Of a DNA stretch of 64,000 bases, positions 11,946 through 25,200 are shown one piece after another. The notes under the pieces are model-generated. The model had not been told where the DNA came from. It made no database searches and saw only the letters and a program-made list of their open reading frames with translations. How positions within the stretch are numbered: position 1 is the stretch's first letter; every line of letters begins with the position of its first letter. Source of the stretch: Nautilus pompilius (taxonomy: Eukaryota; Mollusca; Cephalopoda; Nautilida; Nautilidae); NCBI GenBank assembly GCA_018389105.1, contig JACATO010000052.1:1054001-1118000 (forward strand), given 5' to 3'. Made by a program: the position numbers and the translations under genes.

Positions 11946-14900
11946 TACCTTGAACTTCGATCCAAAGGTAGTGAAGTTAATATAGCGCCTCAGGTATTGG
12001 CCAAGTGCTACTTTGTCCGTAGTCAGGAAATCAAATCATGGAAAATCGGTGTCATTACACGAGTTCTACATTAAGAAATGTATTTATTTACTTCCAGGAA
12101 GAAGGAACAAAATCGTAATATCCTGTTTCATTTTTTCATTGTTCTGCTTCTTTGTCGTTTTTTTTTTTAAATATTTCTATTACTTTTCATTCTATTCATA
12201 CCTAGATTCTCAGCCTCTTCTATTTTGAAGCTCATTCTCAGCACATTTATTGTTATTATCACGCGATACATATTTCTATACAGTTCCGATAATCGATAGT
12301 ATCGCTGGGAGCCTGAAATAATTTTATTCTCTCCGCACTAAGCAGAGCTGATATCTCGGCTGCATCCTTGAAATACCCGTCTACCTCTGATCGTTACTCA
12401 GTGAGAAGTTTATTCAAAACTGATGTAACTGGTAAACCGATGCCATACGTTCTGAGAGTTTCTTCAGAACAAGAAGCACACACGTGCTCTACATAATGCC
12501 TACTGTGTACTAAACAAGACACAAGAAGCCGCGCTGCTGGAGAGATGGATGCGAGAACGACTGAACAAGTCCGGCCGGCAGCGCCATTAGGTTCGGAGCT
12601 ATCGATTTCCATTAGAACTACTCGACGAACCAGCGCAGACTGGAATCTACAATCGACAGCAGTCGAAATTGAAATCTAAATTTAGAACTCTGGAACATCC
12701 GGATTTCTGCGGGCAAGGGTGTTCCACAATGCCAAACGAACGGCCGTCTTACAACAGTTGCAAGTCACCCTGTTGGTATCTGCTCCCGTAGTAACGCGAT
12801 TTTGATTAACGGCGGTGAGTTCGCTCTCGTCGGGCCATAGAGCACCTTCAGCGCAATTAACGAAATCTCTGGATCAGCCTGGATTTAACCGGATAGTAGG
12901 CAAACCGCCACAATGATCCGGATGCGCGGTAAGGAGTGAGTGAACGACTCAATGTCCGCACCATGTCCCTAGCCAACGAAACTTCCCGATTTGCTCAGAA
13001 GGTCCAGCGGGTTTCGTCAGCAGCCGTCTGCACGAAGAAATCACCAACTCCATTAGCCAGTAGAAACCTAGCCCGACATTCTGGGAGAGACTACCATCCT
13101 TCTCATTAGATGGGGGTCTCGGCGGCCCTCAGCATTTTTCTTTTTGATCACAGCTGTTTCCTGTCCTGAATAAAATCCGTATAGCAGTCACATCCCGTTC
13201 GGTTCACTAAAGAGATTGTTGCTTGATATTTTTTTCTTTCCTACTTTGAATAACATAAAGCCAGAATGCAATTTTGCACGCCTCCATTTACTCTCAGTTT
13301 CTCGCTCTCTTTGTCCAATTTAGTGTCGTCGTTAGACCGGAATAGAGTAGGTCCAGCGGTGGCAGTTTCTAGTAATGGATGGTGCAAGACGGTGTCTTCT
13401 TGCAGAGATGTTCCTTTTAGGGTTGTAAATCGGTGGAATTCAGCTTCCCAGAAGAAACGCGCGAGTTCTTTTGAATGAGGGTGCATCACTGCGACAGATC
13501 AGTGCCCAGAGACAGGTCACATTCCTTGGAGAGATATGTAGCCAGAGGCCCACCGCACTGAAGGAAGTCTAACGAATGAATAAGTCCCGGATCATCGCTA
13601 GCATCGACGTGAAGGTCGACATGAAGGCGCATCGCTAAAAAGATGGCGATTGGTAAAAGTTAAGAGAAAAGGAATAATAGATTTTGTTGCCCAAAAAACC
13701 AGATTAACCGTATATTTACAAAGGTCCGTCATGTCAGAAACGGGGTGGAGGAAGGAAGTAACCGCGGCTGTCTCCTGTCACCGGACAGGGCTGATGATAA
13801 ATTAAGTGCCACAATGCCCAGATAATGGTGAGATTATTCATTGGATTTACATACAAAAAGTTAACACGTAATATTTTTTTGCTTTGGCATCCGTCCGTCC
13901 GTCCGTCCGTCTCGGGAGACGATGCGCCCGCTGAATGTATGGCGATGCTAGCCGCTCCAATCGTCAGTGTCCACCTTATCTTCATCTCCGGGAAAATCCA
14001 GCATCAGTCCGGGGACCTGAGACAGCCAGGGTCTGCCGAGCAATAAAATGTGAAACGTGACGCGGGTAGCAGTTTAGCGCACATATTGTTGTTGTTGTAC
14101 CGAGACAAACCTCGCAGGGGGGACGGAGAGCGGCTGGTCGGGCCCGGCCCCCAGACGCTAAAGGGGAGGAAGGAGGCGGCCGGGGCTGGGCCCTGGTGCC
14201 AAATCGGTTCGGCGCAACGTTCGTCAGATTTTGGTCCGATAACTCGATATCTTAACTGTTCACTTTTAATCACACATCGATTCCAGAATAAACCTGTAAA
14301 AAATAGGGTTTTTTTTTTTATTATTATGGTCGTTTAATAGCTTAAGTTATAAAATCCCTCCCCCCGCCTGTGTCCCCTGTCCGCACGCATATAATTCTCT
14401 TGGTTTGGGGGTCTAAAGGAAGACGTAGCTCAGCGCTCAGCCCGCTCTTCGGTTAACGTGAATGCCTTCAGTGCTTATGATAGTATGGGCCACGCGATGG
14501 ACTGCTAAGGGCGAGGGGCCCGGCTGCCCTTCGCCAACAGGCCGCCGCGTAATGATGAGTTCTGGTAAGGACTTCCGTGCTCCCCCTCCAGCTAGTATTC
14601 CGAGTAGGGGACACGGTCGACAACGACAGTGCGCGTAACGGATTGGAATGACGGAGGTTTTAGAACGAAGCTAAATTAAAAAAAAAAAAAAAAGATCTAT
14701 TTTTCTAGGGTGGCTAATAAAAGCTGATTAAATGTATGGCTGTCATAGTGCGGAAGAATTATAGGATCGCCGTTAGACGGCGGAGACCTATAAAACGTGC
14801 CTAGAGCCTGATCGATATTGTCTCAGCTAATTGGAGCAGCAGCAGCGATGGTACTTCCACACCCCCCCCTCTTCTGCGTAGAAAATCAATAGCATCTTTT

Positions 14901-15272
14901 TCTTCTTCGCTAAAACACGGGGGAGTCAGACAGACAGCTGCGCCAACATTCGAGAGGAGCAAAGACAGTTGCATCTCCGCTTATTCCCCGACTAATGGCG
15001 CGGTTTAATGATGATGTGACGAACCAAGACAGACTTCCACTGGAAGCATCTTAGCTGCCCCATCGACGGGCTTAAAGTGAGCGTGAAGGAAGTGGTGAGA
15101 GAATGTCACACACAAACTTCACAGTCACCTTCGCGGAGTTCTCGATACGCAGTTAGATTTCTCCACATCGATGAGGGTTTGAACCCCCAGACATTCGTGG
15201 GGTTCATGCAGCAGGTCTGACAGAATTAACATCTAATAAGTTTTATCTGACTTGGGTAAGTGTGTATTAGAG
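11946..15272. other. Intergenic region without recognised genes
   Basis: Unique, CpG-containing sequence with a short (GTCC)n run near 13890-13910 and homopolymers. No conserved coding or RNA gene seen on either strand. Confidence 0.45.
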
Positions 15273-15693
15273 ATATGACGTCAGTACTAGAGAGAGATGA
15301 CGCCAGTCCTAGAGAGAGATGACGCCAGTCCTAGAGAGATGACGTCAGTACTAGAGAGAGATGACGCCAGTCCTAGAGAGATGACGTCAGTACTAGAGAG
15401 AGATGACGCCAGTCCTAGAGAGATATGACGCCAGTCCTAGAGAGAGATGACGCCAGTCCTAGAGATGACGTCAGTCCTAGAGAGAGATGACGCCAGTCCT
15501 AGAGAGATGACGTCAGTCCTAGAGAGAGATGACGCCAGTCCTAGAGAGATGACGTCAGTACTAGAGAGATGACGCCAGTCCTAGAGAGATATGACGCCAG
15601 TCCTAGAGAGAGATGACGCCAGTCCTAGAGATGACGTCAGTCCTAGAGAGAGATGACGCCAGTCCTAGAGAGATGACGTCAGTACTAGAGAGA
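15273..15693. repeat. CRE-like minisatellite, ~21-bp unit
   Basis: About twenty tandem copies of a 19-23 bp unit of the form AGAGATGACG(T/C)CAGT(A/C)CTAG. Roughly eight units carry the perfect CRE palindrome TGACGTCA and the rest the one-base variant TGACGCCA. The two kinds are interspersed rather than blocked, and a longer higher-order segment is repeated once. There is no coding potential. Confidence 0.9.
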
Positions 15694-15926
15694 GAGGTGG
15701 GGACAAAAATTATTACAATTTTGCTGAGGCAAACGACGCTGACAATGCAAACAAGAGACCTTTGAAGTTGTTCATTACTGTTTTTGCCACCCGCCTTAGA
15801 CCTGGAACAGGTGTCGGTTTTTCACTTCCGAAAAGTCCGCCGCGTGCCCGTCCACGGAGGTGGGGAGGGGTCGGTGACCTGACCTAGAGGGTTCCACGTC
15901 TGACTGACTTTTCATCACCATACTAG

Positions 15927-15999
15927 GGACGTTCAAATGAAACCCGGCCAGGAAAACAACCGCCATAATCGGATAGGGCCGGGTTTCATCTGAACGTCC
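15927..15999. repeat. Short foldback (hairpin) repeat
   Basis: Two 23-base arms (15927-15949 and 15977-15999) are inverted complements with one mismatch, separated by a 27-base loop. The arm begins GGACGTTCAAATGAAACC. It resembles a minimal foldback MITE, but no target-site duplication could be fixed. Confidence 0.7.
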
Positions 16000-18900
16000 T
16001 TAATCAAGAGAAAACTATTTCTTGAAGAATCTAAGCAGAATAAAATGGATGGGCTACTTTGGTGTAACCAATGTGTCAAGAGGGGGAAATAGTCACAAAG
16101 CTATCAGCCCCTAAATTTCTACGAAATGAATTGAGGAGGAAGGCTGGAGGTTAGGGAAGGTTACAGAGACAAAGAATAAATTTAAAAAATTGAATTCTTT
16201 GATAAAAATGGAGTCGAACTTGATGACTTTACGCTGAGGTAATCTTTGGAATTTCGCAAAACAACAACAATAATAATAGATCTAAGTTCGACATCCAAAT
16301 GCGCCAGACGTCAAAATCATATGCAAAATATCAGGTTAAAAAAAAAATCTTAATACAACGAACGATGCGATAGATATCCGCCAGTTAGTGTGTATGGCTG
16401 CTGTTAATTATTGCAATACTTCCGGTTTCCTGCATATAGCAATGTCTGCGCATTGTCAGCACTTAAGATCGCTCGCAGTCTGCCCATAACGGGAGAACAG
16501 GAAGTAACCAGGAAAGCCTTCGAATGCGAGCTAACATAATATGCAATTAATGCAAATATTAAGTACCGTTATACTACGGGCAGATTGTGATCACCCGCTA
16601 TTCTTTCTTCATGTTCAGGTTATCATCTTTGCTACCTGTGCATCTCGCGCGGAGCCAGATGACGGCTTCTCTGAGATGAAAGCTACAAGTGTGGTCTGTA
16701 CCGACCCCGACGCTGGAATTCGCGATCACCCAAAAGAATCTATGAACACTGCTTGGTTTCCACCTCTCTCTTCAGCAGCTGTCTGGCATCACTCCACGCA
16801 ATCTTGTTCATCAGGAGGGGTGGTCGTCCACTGAGAAGCATAGTCGCCAAATGGGGATGGAAATCTTCGTATTTCAGATGAGTGAAGGGTAAGAGGCTAT
16901 GACAAGGCCAAACTGAGGCTGATTGGTTCCCACTCGAACTATCGTGCCACCCACCGGTTAGTAGGGGTCAGTCCCCTCCCCCAACTGAACGAGTTGCTGG
17001 CTTCTCTTGTTCTGGAAGTCCATTCACTAAGGTCCCTGCTGGTCGACTGGAAATGAAAATTTCTGTCAAAACTCAACCTAAAAAGGGTCAGGTTATTTAT
17101 ACTTAGTGCACCTGAGACTCATCCAAAGCTCCATTCGCTGTTTTTGAAACCTTTTGGTACAGAGGCTGCATTTTTGCTTGGGTATCTCTTAAGACAGACC
17201 TAACCCTCTGCCAAACATCTTTTTATACTCATAGCCTAAACATGTTGAATTGGCTAAAAATACAACTATTTGGCTTTAAACTTTGGTATTATTGTAATTT
17301 TGCTAAGGTACAATGACAGTGGTGAAATTTCATATGCAAGCACTAGATCTAATATTCTTTGTTCATCATGAATTTAGAATAATAAAACTGCTCCACTGGA
17401 AGCTAGTTAAATTAACTCAGGCTCAGAATGATTTTTGTAACCAGTTATATATTTTAATAGAGGTTTTGACAATTAAAAAAACATCCAAAGTAAATTAGTT
17501 AATTTAAAAATTCAATTTGCATGCATGCAATAAATTTTAGAAATAGTATTACAAAATTGCTACTATTCCATATGATCATGATTGTTTAATTACTTTTGAA
17601 AAATAACTAAGTCATTATAAAAGGAATCTCAGAAATGAGTTTCTAATTGCTTGCATCTTACTTTTATTTTGAAAGATACAGCTTCAAAAAACATCCATCT
17701 TAAAAGAAACAAGTTAAATATATTTCTATTTCTGATTAAGTTTCCACTCTCAGCAGCTCTGATAAATGTATGGTGGTTCTGCACAGACCCATAATTTTTC
17801 ACCTAACCAGTTTGTTTTTTTTAGTTGAGTTAATGGTTAAAGTCAGTACGGTGCATCATTTTAAAGGTGTTGGCCTTATCATGTGACTGAACATTTCTGC
17901 TGTTTGCTTGACAAAACAAGGTAACCAACATTTTGTTTTTTTCTGTCAATGGCTTATCAACCACAAATAATTAGGCACGTGTTCTTAAATCAAATCTGGA
18001 GACCAGTTCTTTTTGAAATAAAAAAATTACAAAATGCATAACATGCGCAATTATCAAAGACCGGTTTGTTTTGAAAGCTCTGGCAGTGCCCAAACAACTT
18101 CATAAACAGCTATTTCAGCTGACAGATTAGCAAAAAAAAAAAAAAAAAGTTTGTTTCAATGAAACCTAAAGTATAATTTGTAACCAGTTTGTTGTCTTTT
18201 GAGAGAAAAGAAAACATTTTCGTATAAGGGGATTTTTGAAAATCTATCAATTCTTATTTACCAAACACTTAGTATTAGCCATGCAAACTAAATGAAATTC
18301 ATACAAACCACAATTCCCAAATGGTTTATTTTAATGTTATAAAAATGATAGATTTCTTAGGCAACGAAAATTTCAGGTGAACACACTGGAAGATCCACAT
18401 CAGCAAATGCCAAAAGTCCTAAGTCAAGTCTGCTTTCTCTCACTTTGCAAATCCAAAACTTAATATAATGGCAGGATCTAATATAGGAATAGGAAAACTC
18501 AGCATAAAGTCAATGGTCCAGCAATTAAAGACAAGAATTGAAATTATAAACTCTGGGTGTTTCAAAGAATCAACTTCTCAATCACACAAATACTGCTATG
18601 ATAGGTGTCAGTAAAAAGAATTGGCAACAACTAGAGGATGTTCAGTGCTGCAGTCTCAAATACTGTTATGGAAGAAAATTTTTTTTTCAAAGTCTAGTGT
18701 GATTTCTTGTAATACCAACAACACATCAACAGAAATGAATTTCCAATTTGCAGACATCATACTATCAGGTTAATTTAAAAAAAAAAACATTCATTAAAAA
18801 ATAGTTAACACGTTATTGAAATTATCAAATAACATTTGCTAAACTAGTTTTACTTTTTATTTACTATAAAAATACTTCTGTGTTAAGCCCACAGACCCAA

Positions 18901-19211
18901 CAATTTGATGGGCACCACATTCTCCATATTCTTGATTTCTTATGACATTTGTTAAATTTTTGCAACAATTTCCAAAGGTGAAAGAGGGCATCCTGATTCT
19001 GGCACATTGGCCACAGAAACTTAAGGAAAATTATGCAATGCCCTTGAAACAAGCAAACTGCCAAGATAACTCATGCAGCAATGCATCAGTCAGCCACATA
19101 TTAACTTGATGTACTATATCCAATTTAAATAAAACTTTGCTCAAAATGTTATACCAGTCTCTATAATCAGACAAAAAACACACCAAAGTAAATTCCATTG
19201 TTGAATCCAGT

Positions 19212-19217
19212 TTTATT
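19212..19217 (-). terminator. RPL13A: RPL13A polyadenylation signal
   Basis: AATAAA on the minus strand 18 bases after the stop codon (TGA at 19238-19236), giving the short 3' UTR usual for ribosomal protein genes. Confidence 0.6.
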
Positions 19218-19235
19218 GTTTCTTTGTTAGTTTTA

Positions 19236-22200
19236 TCATCGACAACCATAACTTTCAATTACATCCTGGTACTCTTTTATTCTGCCAGAAACATTCTTTA
19301 TTGCCTCCTCCCGTAATCTCTGAAATGAAATCAGATCAGTCAACTGGCATCTAAACAACAAATACTAAGGCATTTAAAAATCTGATGCTTCTGAGGAAAT
19401 TAGGATTTTTCAGCATGAGAGGTAAGAAAATTATTTTTTTGGTTACCTACAATTATAAATTATCCAATATTCCATGAAAGTTAAACACCAAAGAATTATT
19501 AACAAGTGATAGTGTTCATCACTCTGGCTCCCTTTAAAGTACCAAAATAAAACCAAATTAAACTTGTAAATATCTTCCATATATGCTTTTAAATTAAGCA
19601 CAAAAGATGCAGCCTTAACTCGCTTTAGACAAATTGAAAAGATGTCAGAAAATGATAGATATCAGATTTTACCTAAACAAAAATGTCATTAAGACAAAAT
19701 TACTATTTAAAAAATGCTAATTGTATACATACAAGCAGTTGTTTCTTCTTTTTATAGTAAACACTTCCCTTTGCTTTTCTCTTTGCCTCCAACACTGAAA
19801 CCACTTTTTGGTATTTCCAACCCACTTCATGTGACAGTCTATTCAGATTGCAGTACTATAGGACAAAAACAAATGGTAATGTCATAAAAATCAAAAAAAA
19901 TTTTTAAGTGTATGGACAGACAGTTGGATTTCTTTATGGGCTTATAAAATGAAAGTGTCATTAAGTGACATGTCAGCAGTGTTTGTATAAACCATGCTCA
20001 TGAGGTAGAGAGACAAAAACAAAAAAAACAAAACAAAAATAATAATTAGGAAGTGTGGCATAATGGTAGTCTCCTCAGAGTTATGGTAGAAATCCAGTGG
20101 GCTGGCATTATTACAGACATCAATTTTCAAGTCACAAACTATAAAAATGCCACCACATTGATTAACCAGATTATTTGAACTCCAGTCAATGACCTCGCTC
20201 TCATTGTCTAATCAACTAAACGAAATACAAGGCATGGATGCTTGAAATCGTCACATCACCAGAATGAAAAAATTCACGGTCATATTCTATCACATACTGC
20301 GCGTACTATCAAAAGTACGGATGAAACTGACCATTAAATGATTTGTCAATGCCCAAGTGTTGTTTTGCCATAGCCAGTTTCAGGCATCCTGAATAAGAAA
20401 GGATAACTAATTTTGATCTTTGCCTCAAAGTAATAACTAGAAGCTACACATTTATATCTTTCTGAATTATTGCACTGAAATGTTAGGTTACTTAAAGCAG
20501 AATCTATTTATAAATGCAGTTCAACTAAAATCCATGAAAATATTTTGTTTTATTTATAAACCTATATTTAACGTATTTGCAGAGATATGAGCTGGAGTTT
20601 TGAGTTAAATTAGTGATAGACCTGAGGATACAAGATCAGGCTAAATGAATTAGAAAAATTTTTCTGTATTTGCTAATGATTAATATTTTCTTCCAGGTTT
20701 AAGAGGAAAAAGTAAAGCAATAGCACCAGTGTTAGTTTATGCACCTGGATAAAACAATCACCTTTTAAAATTATGAAAATAAAGCACTTCTTTTCAAGTA
20801 CATACTGTCTCAGCTGGTAGCACGTTGTGTTTTCATAAGCAGTCAACAGAAACTATAACCATAGACATTAGTAACCAATCAACTCAAAACCCTTAATATT
20901 TTGTACTGCAGTAGAATTGTTTCTAGTTTTATAACTTTTCCAACTATCAAAATTTATTCAAAACCTTTTTGGTGAGAAAATTAAAAGATGTCCTAAAAAT
21001 GTATAGAGCAAAATATTGCAAAGGAAATAAATTGTAATCCTGAATTGAACATAAACATCCAATCAATTTTTTTTTCCCTTTAAAATCTCACTGAACACTT
21101 CTCTCCCTTGGATGTTATTTCTGATATCGCATTATTTAATTTTCTAGAAGTTAAGTCCATTATCAACCATCTAATCAACTGTAACTTATAATTTTTTCTT
21201 TTCATATTGAAGATGAGCCAAACAGCTGATTATTCATGTTTGATTTGCTTCCATATAAGTACTGTCTCAGTTGGTAGTGCATGTTAATGTTTTTCATAAA
21301 AAACTCAACATTTGTGTAAGTTCTCATCACAGACAGTAATCAATCGTAGTTTTTCTTAAAGCACATTTGTAAAAGTTGGGCAAAACCAAATTACCAACAA
21401 CACTACATCAAAACTTGTAACATTTGGTAAGAGCAGAAAAATAAACATGAAGTACTAAGAACTTCATTTAGTCCAGAACTTAAGTTGCTAGTAATCTATA
21501 CTGGGTTTAATTTACTTCCAAAATGTTATTAAGAAAGCACCAAAGTTCTAGGGTTAACAATTTAACAACACTATATTAAATATTAGATCAGAATGACAAC
21601 AAAGTATAAAGTTTAGAAATTTAAGAAAAAAATAATAATCAAATTCAATAAAAATGTCAAGCAAAGGAATGATTAAAAAGCAGTAAAAACCACTTTAAAT
21701 ATTAAATTTCTGTCACCTATTAAGCTGTTTTTTTAATATTGATTCCTGCTAAGGTTGTTTCTTTTTAGCCAATTTAAAACAAGACTGCTGAAAAATAATC
21801 AGTACATTTTCTCAAATTCATTTTCTTTAGCATAAAAAACAACAGACCTTTCGACCTGGTTTCAAACGAATGATTCTGAGTGCAGATGGTATGACCATTA
21901 ACTTCTTCTTGTCATAAGGGGGAGGAACTCCCTCAAAGACTTGGAGTTTCTTCAATGCAATTTTACCCCGACGCACATTGTGAGGAAGCATGCCTTTAAA
22001 AGAAAATAAAAAACTATTTTCAATCAACATTTTTTTTTAAAAAAAGTACAAATATCCTTTTGTCCTTGCAATAGTTTTAATATAGTTTTATGGTGTAATC
22101 TGTTTTGATCACTGAAAGTCTATGGCAACCCCTTTTCAAGGTTATTTGTTTAGTATATAATTACATATTTGGTAAATTTCAAAATGTGCGGACTATTAGC

Positions 22201-25200
22201 TGTCTTTATTAGAAACCAGTTTACTTTTAGTGTAATTCGAATCTTCCAAAGTACCATACTATCAAATCCAGAAGTGAAGACAGATTCCTGAGATGTCTGT
22301 AGAAAGTCAAGATGATGATCATACTAGACTTATAGATTTGGTATTTAACTTTAAAAATTAATTAATCAGAAGAAAAATAGAAATATTAAAATTTTATTAA
22401 AGGTAGAAAAACTAACTTTTGTAATGTCAGATGATTAATAAACTAGCTTTCCATACCACCTCTTTCTCAAATGTTATAAAGTAGTTTTCTCTGTGAACCA
22501 ATTTATTAATCTGAGATGTTAACACTGAACCTAAACTGATGAAAGCCAGCACTTCAATAACCATACATTTTATAGTTGTGGGAAAACTTATTTCAACAAA
22601 TTATGAAAAATAAGTCCACTTTTTCTTTCTGTATCTTGCAATTATATTATAACCAACCATATTTTACAGCAGAAAATGAGTTAACTGATGATATTTATAA
22701 ATTGAAAGCCAAAGAATATATTTTGCTGCCATGTACTATTAACTTAAAACAAGTTACTAAAATATTATATAATGCTCCAGTATTCCATACTTCTAAGTAT
22801 ATAAATTTCTTAATTCAATGCAAGTTTTGTGTCACTAGAAAGTTTAAATAGGAAAAAAATTTTAGGGGAATAAACTTCAGAGGAAATTCATTGAGTTTTC
22901 AAGTAATTACATTTTCAAGAAAGAAAGAATTAGTACTTTCAAATACAGAGACTGCTCAAAATAAAATTCTACTGTCTGTTACTAATTGGCAGCTAATTAA
23001 TGACTATGCCACTTCTTGCCATAACTCTGTAGTCATTAATTTTTGTTGGGCCTTTAATTATGGCAAACAAAAATTATGCTTTAAACTGAAAAATGCACTA
23101 AGGGTCCTGATATGCTAAATACAGCAACACGATCTTTTTTTTTAAAAACCCTAATTAGTTCTACTAACATGGTGGTGGGAAACGCCAAAAATTAATTTCT
23201 GTAAGTAGAACACCAATAACTTTCTGAACCATAGCCTGTCTGAGAAATTAGCTGTTTGGGTCTCATAAAACAAATCTCCTGTGAACAAGACTAGAAAAAG
23301 AGAAGAAAGTGTCAACAAGTGCCTATAAGTAGTTACTACAAGCTGCTATATTGATTTTTTAAAGTTTGCTCAATGAATTGGTTATTGTTACTCCCCCATA
23401 CACCCAAAGAGAGACCAAAAGCCAGCTCTCCTTTAAATTAAAATTAACTCACCGCGAACAGTTCTCCAGAAGATTTTGCTTGGGGCTCTAAGATGGAAAG
23501 GACCCCTGGCTGGGTTAACATTGCATCTTTTCCTTAAATGATCCAAGTACTTCAAAAAAAAAAAAAAAAAAAAAGGGTTAGTTTCAACTGGAATGCCCAT
23601 ATCCACAAATACTGACAAAAAATATTTGATTTTGTTATAGAGTTAAAATTATAAAGAACTCTAAAAAATATTGCCATGCAAAGTGCATCTACTTTTAACA
23701 TGTCAATGGAATTGGTCTTCATTCATCATAATAATCACCAATCAGTAGTTAGCTCAGCCTACTGTCACTAACAATGAACAGACTGTAGAAAAGTAAAGTC
23801 AATTAATCCAAACATCTTATGTTTATAGAGTAATATCATTGTATTGATATAGATAACATTATTCACAAAAAAGGGATTGTCAACTTGCATATCAGCAGTT
23901 GTAAAGAAATAAGATAGACTTGAACAACTCTATGGGAAGACTCTGGCAGTATTAGTAAGAATTTATGTATAAACAATTTTCCAGAACCAAAATAATATCT
24001 TCTATATTCTATATCCACATGGCTTATTAACATACTATCCTCTTAGAAGAGGCATAAAAATCAGATTATTCCTTAATCATTTTAAATACTGTATTTCAAA
24101 ATGCATTTTGAAACAAAAAAAAAATTAAGTCAATGTCAGACTATATCACCTAGGAGTCCCAGTGTCTCAGATATTAACCCAAAATATTCTTGCACTCTCT
24201 TTTGAACAAATGTAGCTGTTCTTACCAAATCTTGTATACTGACTGCACTAGTTGATCAGAATGTCTTCCAAAAGTCTCTAGCACTCTTCCATCTGAAATT
24301 ATTAACCACTAAAATCGCATGAAGGCAGTCATGACGAGCATTTTTTTTCCTTTCTTTGGTACAGACATTTCAAGTCTAAATAGCTTCTAACATCTATCTT
24401 TCTAATACTTGGCTACCAATCTTAGCCTCTAAACAGTTTTGGTAAAAAAAGTATGCACATTTATAAGTTGAGACAGTGCCCAGACCTTTTGCTGACAGGA
24501 CTGATGACATACAATGATGAACTCCAGAAATATTTTCTTTAGACAATGGGCACAAATATTATAATATGGAAAATACATGAAATTGCTAAAGTTATCCATC
24601 ATGCTATCATTATTACACAACAATCAAATAATCATTTATTATTACTGGTGGAAGAATGACACTTACAGATTCAACAAAAAGCACCTCTGAGAGAAACAAG
24701 TCAACCACTCAAGTCATGATAAACAGTAGCGTGTCATAATTTACCAACCTCATTAAAAAATAACAATAATCAATCGTATACAGTGCTGAGAAATTTCAGG
24801 AATTTTTACATCCACATTCAATCTGCATCTGCTTTGATAAATGATGATCATATATGCACGTTTGCTATCGAGAGTATTGATAGTGGCATATACTTTGTCC
24901 TGTTTCTCAATTTTAATAACATGGGCAATCATAGTATCACACATCCCACACTCCACAGGCTCATAACACTTCAAAGGAACAGGCTGCTAACAAACTTCTA
25001 TTAGAACTTTCTGCTAGTATTCCTGTTTATCCAGTGAAGAAAATGTATAAAACCACGAATCTAGATTTAAAGTGATTGTGGCAAGATTAAAAAAATTTGA
25101 GAATATTGTGTACTATGTGGCTGCCATTGCACACAACTTGTAAAAGTGTAATTTTAAAAATTTTACTTTATATATTCCAATAATAGTTTATCGTTGTCAG

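Larger units (their letters stand above)
15700..19235. other. RPL13A downstream region
   Basis: Intergenic. CpG-rich sequence gives way to AT-rich, CpG-poor sequence near 17.1 kb, about 2 kb beyond the RPL13A stop codon. Apart from the foldback repeat near 15.95 kb, no gene or element was recognised. Confidence 0.5.

Noticed and set aside
16541..16834. 97-codon plus-strand frame
   Set aside because: No motif, no start context and no downstream signal. Typical length for chance frames here.
19400..19526. Possible box C/D snoRNA in RPL13A intron 6 (minus-strand GTGATGA at 19522-19516, CTGA near 19410)
   Set aside because: Spacing of over 100 nt, no terminal stem and no convincing D'/C' boxes.
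20803..21338. Plus-strand tRNA-like sequences (CTCAG(C/T)TGGTAG)
   Set aside because: The D-arm resemblance is not followed by anticodon or T arms. The minus-strand C/D snoRNA reading explains the terminal stem and boxes.
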